Assembly (NCBI GenBank): GCA_900542835.1 | Contig: UQPB01000029.1 | Coordinates: forward strand, 1 to 40,429 | Reading direction: 5' to 3' | Origin: an uncultured Pelosinus sp. | GTDB lineage: Bacteria; Bacillota; Negativicutes; Sporomusales; Acetonemataceae | Length of the DNA stretch: 40,429 nt | In this document: piece after piece, positions 1 to 6,874 of the stretch | Numbering within the stretch: position 1 is the first letter of the stretch | How the letters are laid out: each line of letters opens with the position of its first letter | Notes under the pieces: model-generated | Told to the model about the DNA's origin: nothing | The model's input: the letters and a program-made list of their open reading frames with translations, nothing else | The model's database searches: none | Made by a program: the position numbers and the translations under genes

Positions 1-52
1 CCTACAACCCCGCGGTTAACAGCCGCGTGCTCTACCATTGAGCTATCGAGGA
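1..52 (-). tRNA. tRNA-Asn (anticodon GTT), 3' part cut off by window start
   Basis: Read on the minus strand, the 5' half of a tRNA is clear: acceptor strand TCCTCGA, spacer TA, D stem GCTC/GAGC with an AATGGTA loop, anticodon stem CGCGG/CCGCG and loop CTGTTAA. The anticodon GTT (bases 18-20) reads Asn codons. The variable loop and the first part of the T arm run to the window edge, so the 3' end is missing. It follows rpoD in the same direction but has its own consensus promoter. Confidence 0.9.
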
Positions 53-70
53 ATGCCGCGAACATAATCG

Positions 71-99
71 ATTATACTCCAATCATGCCTTAACGTCAA
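71..99 (-). promoter_or_regulatory. sigma-A promoter of tRNA-Asn
   Basis: On the minus strand there is a -35 box TTGACG (94-99), a 17-base spacer and a perfect -10 box TATAAT (71-76). The predicted start lies about 10 bases before the tRNA 5' end, as expected for a stable-RNA promoter. Confidence 0.75.
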
Positions 100-145
100 G
101 ATATTCTGTCACTTTTTTGCAACCAGCTGCGACAAGCAAGCAGTG

Positions 146-2248
146 CTATTCAAGGAAATCCTTTAATTTCTTGCTGCGGCTGGGATGACGCAGCTTGCGC
201 AGCGCTTTCGCCTCAATTTGACGGATCCGCTCACGGGTAACGCCAAAATGCTGTCCGACTTCTTCCAGCGTGCGCGACCGGCCATCGTCAAGACCAAAGC
301 GAAGCCGCAGCACCTTTTCCTCGCGTTCGGTCAGTGTTTCCAGAACTTCCTCCAGCTGTTCCTTCAACAGCATGAAGGAAGCTGCCTCAGCCGGCGCCGG
401 CGCGTCCTGATCCTCGATAAAGTCGCCCAAGTGCGAGTCTTCCTCTTCGCCAATCGGCGTTTCCAGCGATACGGGTTCCTGAGCAATTTTCATGATCTCA
501 CGTACCCGCTCCACACTGATATCCATCTCTTTCGCCACTTCCTCCGGCAAGGGTTCGCGACCGAGATCCTGCAGCAATTGGCGGGAAACACGGATCAGTT
601 TGTTAATCGTCTCAACCATATGCACCGGAATACGGATTGTACGGGCCTGGTCGGCAATGGCGCGGGTAATTGCCTGGCGAATCCACCAGGTAGCATAGGT
701 ACTGAATTTATAACCTTTGTTGTAGTCAAATTTTTCGACTGCCTTAATCAGGCCCAGATTGCCCTCCTGAATCAAATCCAGGAACAGCATGCCCCGGCCG
801 ACATAGCGCTTGGCAATGCTGACAACTAACCGTAAATTCGCCTCGGACAAAGCCCGCTTCGCCACATCGCCCTGCTCTTTAAACCGCCGGATTACCGGCG
901 TAATTTGCTGTGCACACTGACCCAAAATCGAGGTTACGTCACCGGGAGCGCTGTCGGCATCCCGCAGCAGGACCTCCACCTCCGCCAGCAAATGATGTGC
1001 CAGCGACAAGTAACTGCCTTCAATAATATCTACTCCGGCCCGTTCCAGCTCTTTAGCCAGATCGGCAATTCCTTTGGTCGGAAGCTGCGCCTTGCGGGCC
1101 ACTTCCTCAAATTCTTCCGAAGTCAGTTTATACAAACGCACAGCGGCAAAATCCCTCAGGCCGGATAAAATATCATCGCCCGATGCCAGGACGGCGTCAA
1201 CAGCCTTGTCCAGCAGCTTGCGGCTGTCCGCGCTTAACGAATCACGCAGATCGGCCGGTCTGACAGGATCGGCGAGTTCGACTTTGTCGCCTGCAAGCAG
1301 GCGCAGCATCGACTTAACCTCTTCCTGGGTCAGTTCACGACAAATCAGATGGAAGTCGGCACCAGTCAGCCGTCCCTGTTCTTTCGCCGTCTGCAGCAGC
1401 CGCCGATACACACTTGGCGTGTCGCGCTCAATTGACAGCAATTCTTCCTGTGAGACATATTGTTGAATATATGCCAGCCGATCAGAGAAATCGGTCGTCC
1501 CGATTCCTTTCTCCACCAGAATGCCGTTAGCCTGCAGGTCTTCGAGCATTTGCTGCGAATTGAGTTCGGCAAAGTAGCAGGCTGTTTTGACATCACCCTC
1601 GCGAATCACGCCGCCCATGGCTTTGGCCCGGTTGATCAGAGCCTCCAGCGGATCGGTTTCCGACGGTTCAATATTGGCAAGCCGCAAGCCGGCCTCCACC
1701 CGTTCAATATCGTCTCCCTCCAGCTTCGAAAGCCGGACATAATTACGGAATTCGCGACCGCTGATGCCGCCGCGGTCCTTGGCCTGTCGAACCAGAAATT
1801 CAATCAGCCATTCCACATCGCCGGTTTCAACCCGCTGCTGCCGCTCCTGGACCAGCCGTATCGCTTCATTGCCTTTACCCATGCGTTTGGCCAGCTTGAT
1901 TTCATCAGATCCCGTTAACAACGATACACGGCCAATTTCTTTAAGATACATCCGAACCGGATCGTCAATGCTGATTCCCTCGGGAATGCTGAGATCAATA
2001 TCGGCCTCTTCCGGCGCAGCCTCCGACTCATGCGCGTCACTGCCGTCGTCGGCATCGGGAATTTCATCAACAATCTCAATGCCTTTAGTGGTAAACATCT
2101 CATACATATCATCTATTTCATCCGGAGAGAGATCTTCACTTTGCAAAGTGTCCATAATCTCCGAATAAGTTAGTACGCCGCCGCGTTTTTTGCCCTTGTG
2201 CAGCAGTTCATTCACTTGTTCGGTTTGGACATTTTTCTTATCAGACAT
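146..2248 (-). CDS. rpoD: Primary RNA polymerase sigma factor RpoD/SigA with large internal insertion
   Basis: Housekeeping sigma factor that directs core RNA polymerase to -35/-10 promoters. The ATG at 2248 is chosen because GGAGGGGGG precedes it; the product is 700 aa, against about 370 aa for Bacillus SigA. Visible parts: a sigma-1.1-like N-terminus (about 12-62), an acidic linker, region 1.2 (DDPVRMYLKEIGRVSLL, about 95-120), then an insertion of about 335 residues (about 128-462), then regions 2-4. Region 2 has NLRLVVSIAKRYVGRGM and YKFSTYATWWIRQAITRA; region 4 has the helix-turn-helix VTRERIRQIEAKALRKLRHP. The insertion holds at least three segments resembling sigma 1.1 (about 147-196, 200-247, 278-326) and a possible fourth (344-411). 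The reading frame is unbroken. It follows dnaG by 53 bp, as in the classical dnaG-rpoD operon. Confidence 0.97.
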   Translation of the reverse strand: MSDKKNVQTEQVNELLHKGKKRGGVLTYSEIMDTLQSEDLSPDEIDDMYEMFTTKGIEIVDEIPDADDGSDAHESEAAPEEADIDLSIPEGISIDDPVRMYLKEIGRVSLLTGSDEIKLAKRMGKGNEAIRLVQERQQRVETGDVEWLIEFLVRQAKDRGGISGREFRNYVRLSKLEGDDIERVEAGLRLANIEPSETDPLEALINRAKAMGGVIREGDVKTACYFAELNSQQMLEDLQANGILVEKGIGTTDFSDRLAYIQQYVSQEELLSIERDTPSVYRRLLQTAKEQGRLTGADFHLICRELTQEEVKSMLRLLAGDKVELADPVRPADLRDSLSADSRKLLDKAVDAVLASGDDILSGLRDFAAVRLYKLTSEEFEEVARKAQLPTKGIADLAKELERAGVDIIEGSYLSLAHHLLAEVEVLLRDADSAPGDVTSILGQCAQQITPVIRRFKEQGDVAKRALSEANLRLVVSIAKRYVGRGMLFLDLIQEGNLGLIKAVEKFDYNKGYKFSTYATWWIRQAITRAIADQARTIRIPVHMVETINKLIRVSRQLLQDLGREPLPEEVAKEMDISVERVREIMKIAQEPVSLETPIGEEEDSHLGDFIEDQDAPAPAEAASFMLLKEQLEEVLETLTEREEKVLRLRFGLDDGRSRTLEEVGQHFGVTRERIRQIEAKALRKLRHPSRSKKLKDFLE

Positions 2249-2301
2249 TATTTCCCCCCTCCCGTGACAAACCAACACCTTGTTTTCGCCTTGAACTCAT
2301 C

Positions 2302-4104
2302 CTATTGATGATGCAATTTAATAATTTCATCTTTAATTCGCTGACTTTCCGCTAATTCCTGCAGAAATCGGCTATCCCCCATACGTTCGTATTCATCAGC
2401 CTGCAGCCGGTGTTTTTCATATAAGTCTTTAAGCCGCGCCAGCCGCAATATCCTGACACAGTCAGCAGCCGTGCGCGCCACATCATTATAATCGCTTTCC
2501 ATGACCGCAATGCTGGAAAGCTCGGCACAAGCGGCCTCACTAAGATTCACGGTGACAGTTGCGGTCGAGACCGGTTTTCCCATATTATACGCAAGCAGAA
2601 TCGAATTCATTATCTCGCGCCGGTTAGGATCTTGCAGGTCTTCATCGACAAGATGCGCGGAAAGTTCAGTGCCAAGCTCCGGATCATCAAGCAGCAACCG
2701 TATAATATGCCGTTCCGCCATTATTGTTGCCATATTTGATCGATTTTCCATCATCGCCGCATTGATAGTCTGTCCACGTTTTACAAAATTATCCTTTCGC
2801 CCCATCCGCATATGCTTGCGCAACTCACTGCGGACAGCGGCTTCATCAAGTGACAGGGCCTGAGCCAGCCGTGCCACGTATGTGTTAATCTCCACTTCAT
2901 TATCGGACAGGGCTAAAGCTGTTACCGCTTTTTCAACCGCCCGGATCTTACCTTCCAGAGTGGTTATGTCCTCACTGGTTAAAGCTGACTGAATCTGATA
3001 TTCGAGCAGAGCGGGAGCCGCCTTGACCAACTCCTGAAACGCCGCGCTGCCGTTGCGCCGGATGCACTCGTCCGGATCCTTGCCGCCAGTCAGCATGACA
3101 ACCCGTACAGACGCCCCCAGGGAACGCGCCATGGACAAAGCGCGCAAGGTGGCATTTTGTCCGGCTGCGTCATTATCATAGGCAAAAACGAATTCCTTAG
3201 TCAAGCGCAGCAGGCTTTTGGCCTGCTCCTGCGTAAACGCAGTGCCTAGAGAGGCAACCACATTGGTAATACCGGCGGCATGACAAGCAATCATATCCAT
3301 ATAGCCTTCGACTATAACAGCCTGATTGCGGTCTTTGATGCTGCGGACAGATACATTCAGTCCGTACAGAACATGCCGCTTGTTAAACAACGGCGTTTCC
3401 GGGCTATTCAAGTATTTAGGCTGACTCTGATCAAGCACTCTGCCACCGAACCCGACAACTTGTCCATGCAAATCAATAATCGGATACATAATCCGGCTGC
3501 GAAAGCGGTCATAAGCGCCGCCATGCTCACGGGAAATAGCCAGGCCGGCCTTAACAAGCGTATCGGCTGTAAGACTGCGTCCGGCCAGAGCGCGGATCAG
3601 CTTATCCCAAAACGGCGGTGCAAAGCCCAATTGGAATTGCTCAATGATTTCCGGAGTAATGCTGCGGGAGGCCAAATACTCACGCGCCTCGGTACCGAGC
3701 GCAGTTTTGGTTAAACAAGCATGGAAAAAATCCTTTGCCAGTTGGTTGGCCTTATATAGCTGCGCCGCTTCCTGTTCACGCCTGATATCGTCTTCTGACT
3801 TGGTTCGTTCCGGTATGGGAATATTCATTTTCCGGGCCAGGAGCTTAACGGCTTCCATAAAGCCAATGTTTTCGACTTTCATTAAGAAATTAAAAACATT
3901 CCCGCCTGCCTGACAGCCAAAACAATAAAAAAAACCCTTATCCGGCGTAACGGAAAACGATGGCGTTTTTTCCTGATGGAAGGGACAACAGCCCCAATAA
4001 TTGCGTCCTTTCTTTGTCAGCGGCACATAATCGGAAATAACTGCAACAATGTCGCTTTCTGAACGCAACCGGTCAATAAAATCATCGTAAACCGTATCTT
4101 TCAT
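2302..4104 (-). CDS. dnaG: DNA primase DnaG
   Basis: Makes RNA primers for DNA replication at the fork with DnaB helicase. The 600-aa product is normal length. The N-terminal CHC2-type zinc finger is visible: C40-x2-H43 and C61-x2-C64 (CCPFHQEKTPSF, YCFGC). The Toprim catalytic core follows with VEGYMDMI and the metal-binding DNDAAG. The rest matches the helicase-interacting C-terminal domain. The ATG at 4104 has AAGGATGAGG just upstream. It is co-oriented with rpoD, and a sigma-H-type promoter lies about 50-75 bp upstream. Confidence 0.97.
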   Translation of the reverse strand: MKDTVYDDFIDRLRSESDIVAVISDYVPLTKKGRNYWGCCPFHQEKTPSFSVTPDKGFFYCFGCQAGGNVFNFLMKVENIGFMEAVKLLARKMNIPIPERTKSEDDIRREQEAAQLYKANQLAKDFFHACLTKTALGTEAREYLASRSITPEIIEQFQLGFAPPFWDKLIRALAGRSLTADTLVKAGLAISREHGGAYDRFRSRIMYPIIDLHGQVVGFGGRVLDQSQPKYLNSPETPLFNKRHVLYGLNVSVRSIKDRNQAVIVEGYMDMIACHAAGITNVVASLGTAFTQEQAKSLLRLTKEFVFAYDNDAAGQNATLRALSMARSLGASVRVVMLTGGKDPDECIRRNGSAAFQELVKAAPALLEYQIQSALTSEDITTLEGKIRAVEKAVTALALSDNEVEINTYVARLAQALSLDEAAVRSELRKHMRMGRKDNFVKRGQTINAAMMENRSNMATIMAERHIIRLLLDDPELGTELSAHLVDEDLQDPNRREIMNSILLAYNMGKPVSTATVTVNLSEAACAELSSIAVMESDYNDVARTAADCVRILRLARLKDLYEKHRLQADEYERMGDSRFLQELAESQRIKDEIIKLHHQ

Positions 4105-4151
4105 GCCTCATCCTTACCAGTCGAATCGATTGTATTCTTCCAGAAGAGACT

Positions 4152-4180
4152 AAATTCTACATTTCTTCTGCTAATCCTGC
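4152..4180 (-). promoter_or_regulatory. Candidate sigma-H-type promoter for dnaG-rpoD
   Basis: On the minus strand, GCAGGATTA (4172-4180), an 11-base spacer and GTAGAATTT (4152-4160) match every defined position of the Bacillus sigma-H consensus RnAGGAwWW-N11/12-RnnGAAT. Sigma-H is the early-sporulation and transition-state sigma factor. A sigma-A promoter is probably also present in this 233-bp AT-rich gap (4105-4337), but I could not choose one with confidence. Confidence 0.5.
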
Positions 4181-4287
4181 TTTTATCCAGCAATCATTTT
4201 TTCAGACTGACTTGTCGATTTATATATTTCAATGCCAATAGTAAAATATCCTCTTTTACCTCTTGACAACTTGACTTTTCTTTGTAT

Positions 4288-4314
4288 AAAAAAACAGGCC
4301 GTAAAACAGCCTGT
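4288..4314 (-). terminator. Intrinsic terminator after dgt
   Basis: On the minus strand ACAGGC, a loop of about nine bases, GCCTGT, then a run of seven T. It lies about 25-50 bp past the dgt stop and separates dgt from dnaG-rpoD. Confidence 0.8.
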
Positions 4315-4337
4315 GCAGCTTCGCGTTATTTTGCCGG

Positions 4338-5357
4338 TCAGTCCTTCTGCCAGCGTTCACTCCGGCTGGACCCCCAGGTGGAGGGAATAAACAGCTCCTT
4401 AAACAGCCGGATCGCATACTGATCGGTCAAGCCGGCGATATAGTCCACAACGGTTGTACCGAGTCCCCAGCGCTCTTCCCGGCCGCGATATTCGACCGGC
4501 AGGGCATCGGGATGGAGCATAAAATACTCATACAGCTTCTGAATCACATACTTTGCCTTTTTGCGATCATGTTCCAGTTCTTGCGAGTGATAGATTTGCG
4601 CAAACATGAACTCGCGGAAGGCATCCATAGCCTGCCGGATCGTCGGCGACATGCAGATTTTTTCTTTGTCAGCCGACTGGGTAATAATATCTGCCACCAT
4701 TGCCGTAATCATATCGGAGGGATTACAGCCCAGAACGCCGCTGACCCCTGCCGGCAAATCACGGCATTCAAGCATACCGGCGCGCAGGCCGTCATCATAG
4801 TCGTGGCACAGATAAGCGATTCGGTCACTGGCGCGTACGACGCATCCCTCCAGTGTCGCCGGTTCCTGGGTGCCGGTATGATTGAGGATACCGTCCTTCA
4901 CCGCCAGCGTCAGATTCAGGCCGCGTCCATCCTTCTCCAGATGCTCGACCACCCGCAGGCTCTGCTCATTATGGCGGAAATGCCCGACAATATCCTGCAG
5001 GGCGTATTCACCGGAATGCCCAAAGGGAGTATGTCCAACATCATGGGCCAGCGCAATGGCTTCGGTCAGGTCTTCGTTCAGCATCAGGGCACGGGAAATT
5101 GTCCGCGAAATCTGCGCCACCTCAAGACTGTGCGTCATCCGCATACGGTAGTGATCGCCGGGCGAAATATAGACCTGCGTTTTATGTTTAAGACGGCGAA
5201 ACGCCTTGCTGTGTATGACCCGGTCCCGGTCCCGCTGAAATGCGGTTCGAAAGTCGCAGCGGTCTTCTTCCCGTTCCCTGACAGCATGCCGGCTCTTTGC
5301 CGCGTAAGGCGACAGCACCTTTAGTTCAAACTCTTCAATCCGTTCTCTGACAGTCAT
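4338..5357 (-). CDS. dgt: dGTPase-like HD-domain triphosphohydrolase
   Basis: Member of the deoxyguanosinetriphosphate triphosphohydrolase family, which hydrolyses dNTPs to deoxynucleosides and triphosphate. The metal-binding HD motif is visible (HSLEVAQISRTISRAL, then HDVGHTPFGHSGE), as is the early FRRLKHKTQVY motif. The ATG at 5357 (339 aa) is chosen because GGAGG precedes it and family similarity begins there; the longer open frame runs into the divergent promoter region. The length fits the shorter Gram-positive type. Substrate specificity cannot be read from the sequence. It is divergent from the lptA-like gene and ends in its own terminator. Confidence 0.92.
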   Translation of the reverse strand: MTVRERIEEFELKVLSPYAAKSRHAVREREEDRCDFRTAFQRDRDRVIHSKAFRRLKHKTQVYISPGDHYRMRMTHSLEVAQISRTISRALMLNEDLTEAIALAHDVGHTPFGHSGEYALQDIVGHFRHNEQSLRVVEHLEKDGRGLNLTLAVKDGILNHTGTQEPATLEGCVVRASDRIAYLCHDYDDGLRAGMLECRDLPAGVSGVLGCNPSDMITAMVADIITQSADKEKICMSPTIRQAMDAFREFMFAQIYHSQELEHDRKKAKYVIQKLYEYFMLHPDALPVEYRGREERWGLGTTVVDYIAGLTDQYAIRLFKELFIPSTWGSSRSERWQKD

Positions 5358-5394
5358 AAATTCGCCTCCTGCCCCCGAGCTGTTGTTTACTTTC

Positions 5395-5424
5395 AGTATA
5401 GCATGCCGGTAAAAGCTTGCGCCA
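5395..5424 (-). promoter_or_regulatory. Candidate promoter of dgt
   Basis: On the minus strand a good -10 TATACT (5395-5400) is preceded 18 bases upstream by a weak -35 TGGCGC (5419-5424). It lies about 40 bp before the dgt start in the 149-bp gap shared with the divergent lptA-like gene. Confidence 0.4.
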
Positions 5425-5468
5425 TTAGTAATACAGATTATCCCATACCTTTTTTTCACACTTCTTGT

Positions 5469-5474
5469 TATAAT
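5469..5474 (+). promoter_or_regulatory. Candidate -10 box for the lptA-like gene
   Basis: A perfect TATAAT lies about 33 bp before the plus-strand start codon. No good -35 was found at 16-18 bp upstream, so this is tentative. Confidence 0.3.
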
Positions 5475-5506
5475 TAAGAATACGTTTATACAAGAGGTGA
5501 CTGCGA

Positions 5507-5983
5507 ATGAAAAAACGCGCTGCAATGCTGACGCTGGCCTTTATCCTGCTGCTGTCAAACGCTGTCTTTGCCGCGATGCCGGTTATCAAGGCTGACAGCA
5601 CCTATTATGATCCCGGCGCAGGCGTTTATGTCCTGCAGGGAAATGTGACAATCGAAACAGAAAAGCGGACGTTTACCGCCGATCAGGCTAAAGTCAGCCT
5701 CGGTTCGTTCGAGGTATGGGGAACCGGCGGTATAACAGTTGCCGAAGGCGATATATTCTTTAGCGGCGGCAGTGTCTACGTATATGGTAAGAGCCATACC
5801 GCTCAAATCGACGGCGGCCTGCATTTCAGCCGCTCCGATATTGATATCGTCGCAGACCGCGCCGAGTATAACTGGAAAACAAAGCTGGCTCAGTTCAGCG
5901 GCAATGTTAAGATTACGCAGGCGGGTACGGTTACAAACACCGACAGCGCCTCCTATTCCTTCCGGACGAATCAGCTGCTGTAA
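5507..5983 (+). CDS. LptA/OstA-like exported protein
   Basis: The only plus-strand gene in the window; 158 aa. The N-terminus is a signal peptide: MKKR, a hydrophobic stretch, and a likely cleavage site after AVFA (about residue 23). The mature part has repeated short beta-strand units typical of the OstA/LptA fold, for example VYVLQGNVTIETEKRTFTAD, GGITVAEGDIFFSGG and AQFSGNVKITQAG. In LptA this jelly-roll carries lipopolysaccharide across the periplasm, so a homologue suits a Firmicute with an outer membrane. Ribosome site AGAGGTG precedes the ATG. It is flanked by dgt (divergent) and a strong bidirectional terminator, so it is a single-gene unit. It may be a paralogue of a canonical LptA encoded elsewhere. 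Confidence 0.75.
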   Translation: MKKRAAMLTLAFILLLSNAVFAAMPVIKADSTYYDPGAGVYVLQGNVTIETEKRTFTADQAKVSLGSFEVWGTGGITVAEGDIFFSGGSVYVYGKSHTAQIDGGLHFSRSDIDIVADRAEYNWKTKLAQFSGNVKITQAGTVTNTDSASYSFRTNQLL

Positions 5984-5992
5984 GCAGCAGCG

Positions 5993-6032
5993 AAAAGGAC
6001 CGCCGGGCCTCACGAGGCCCGGCGGTCCTTTT
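5993..6032. terminator. Bidirectional intrinsic terminator between the lptA-like gene and ppsR
   Basis: A near-perfect hairpin: AAAAGGACCGCCGGGCCT and its complement AGGCCCGGCGGTCCTTTT around a four-base loop. The A tract on one side and T tract on the other let it work for both convergent genes. Confidence 0.88.
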
Positions 6033-6044
6033 CATCTGTCATCC

Positions 6045-6860
6045 CTATTCCGGTTCTTTGCTGCCGGCGATTAATTCCAGAATCCGGTTAGCCGTTTCTT
6101 CAATCGCCTTGTTGGACACGTCAATGACCGGGCACCGCAGCTTATCCATAATTGTTCTGGCATAAACCAATTCTTCCTCAATCCGGTCAAACGCCGCATA
6201 GCTGGCACCGGGCGCCAGCCCCATCACCTTCAGCCGTTCCGCCCTGATCTCATTTAACTTGGCCGGATCAATCACTAGACCGATGATCCGGGTGGCCGGC
6301 ACTTGAAATAATTCATACGGCGGCGCTATCTCAGGCACCAGCGGCACATTGGCCACTTTCCATTTCTTATGCGCCAGATACATGCTGAGCGGCGTCTTCG
6401 AAGTCCGCGAAACGCCGACAATCACAATATCGGCCTTCAACAACCCGCTGGGATTCTTGCCGTCATCATATTTTACGGCAAATTCCACCGCTTCAACCCG
6501 ACGGAAATATTCCTGATCCAAGCGGTGAATCAAGCCGGGAGTCAACTGCGGCGGTAAGCCGGTCAGCTGCTGCGTCGCCCGGATCATCGGCCCCATAAGG
6601 TCAATTGTCACAATTCCGACATCCGCGGCCTGCTCATTCAATGTCTGGCGCAGTTCGGCGGAAACAATTGTGTGACAAATAATCGACGGCTGGCGGGCGG
6701 CATCAGCGAGCACGCTTGCCAATTGCTGCTGGGAATGGATGTACGGTATCCGGACAATCTCCAGCATAGGGGCGTCAAACTGACTGGCCGCCGCTCTGGC
6801 TACAGCCTCGGCGGTTTCACCGACCGAGTCCGACAGCGCGTAGATAACGACATTCTCCAT
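6045..6860 (-). CDS. ppsR: Pyruvate, phosphate dikinase / PEP synthase regulatory protein (DUF299)
   Basis: Bifunctional kinase/phosphorylase family that reversibly phosphorylates a threonine of pyruvate phosphate dikinase or PEP synthase to control gluconeogenic flux. The 271-aa product is family length. The P-loop GVSRTSKT (about 149-156) is visible, followed by MYLAHKKWKVANVPLVPE. The ATG at 6860 has AAGGAG eight bases upstream; a TTG one codon earlier is possible. It lies 14 bp after glyS in the same direction, and Bacillus yqfL lies near glyS too. Which dikinase it targets is not shown here. Confidence 0.93.
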   Translation of the reverse strand: MENVVIYALSDSVGETAEAVARAAASQFDAPMLEIVRIPYIHSQQQLASVLADAARQPSIICHTIVSAELRQTLNEQAADVGIVTIDLMGPMIRATQQLTGLPPQLTPGLIHRLDQEYFRRVEAVEFAVKYDDGKNPSGLLKADIVIVGVSRTSKTPLSMYLAHKKWKVANVPLVPEIAPPYELFQVPATRIIGLVIDPAKLNEIRAERLKVMGLAPGASYAAFDRIEEELVYARTIMDKLRCPVIDVSNKAIEETANRILELIAGSKEPE

Positions 6861-6874
6861 CAAGGACTCTCCTT

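Noticed and set aside
4512..5324. Plus-strand open frame (270 aa) opposite dgt
   Set aside because: Antisense shadow of a well-supported HD-domain gene; composition is not protein-like.
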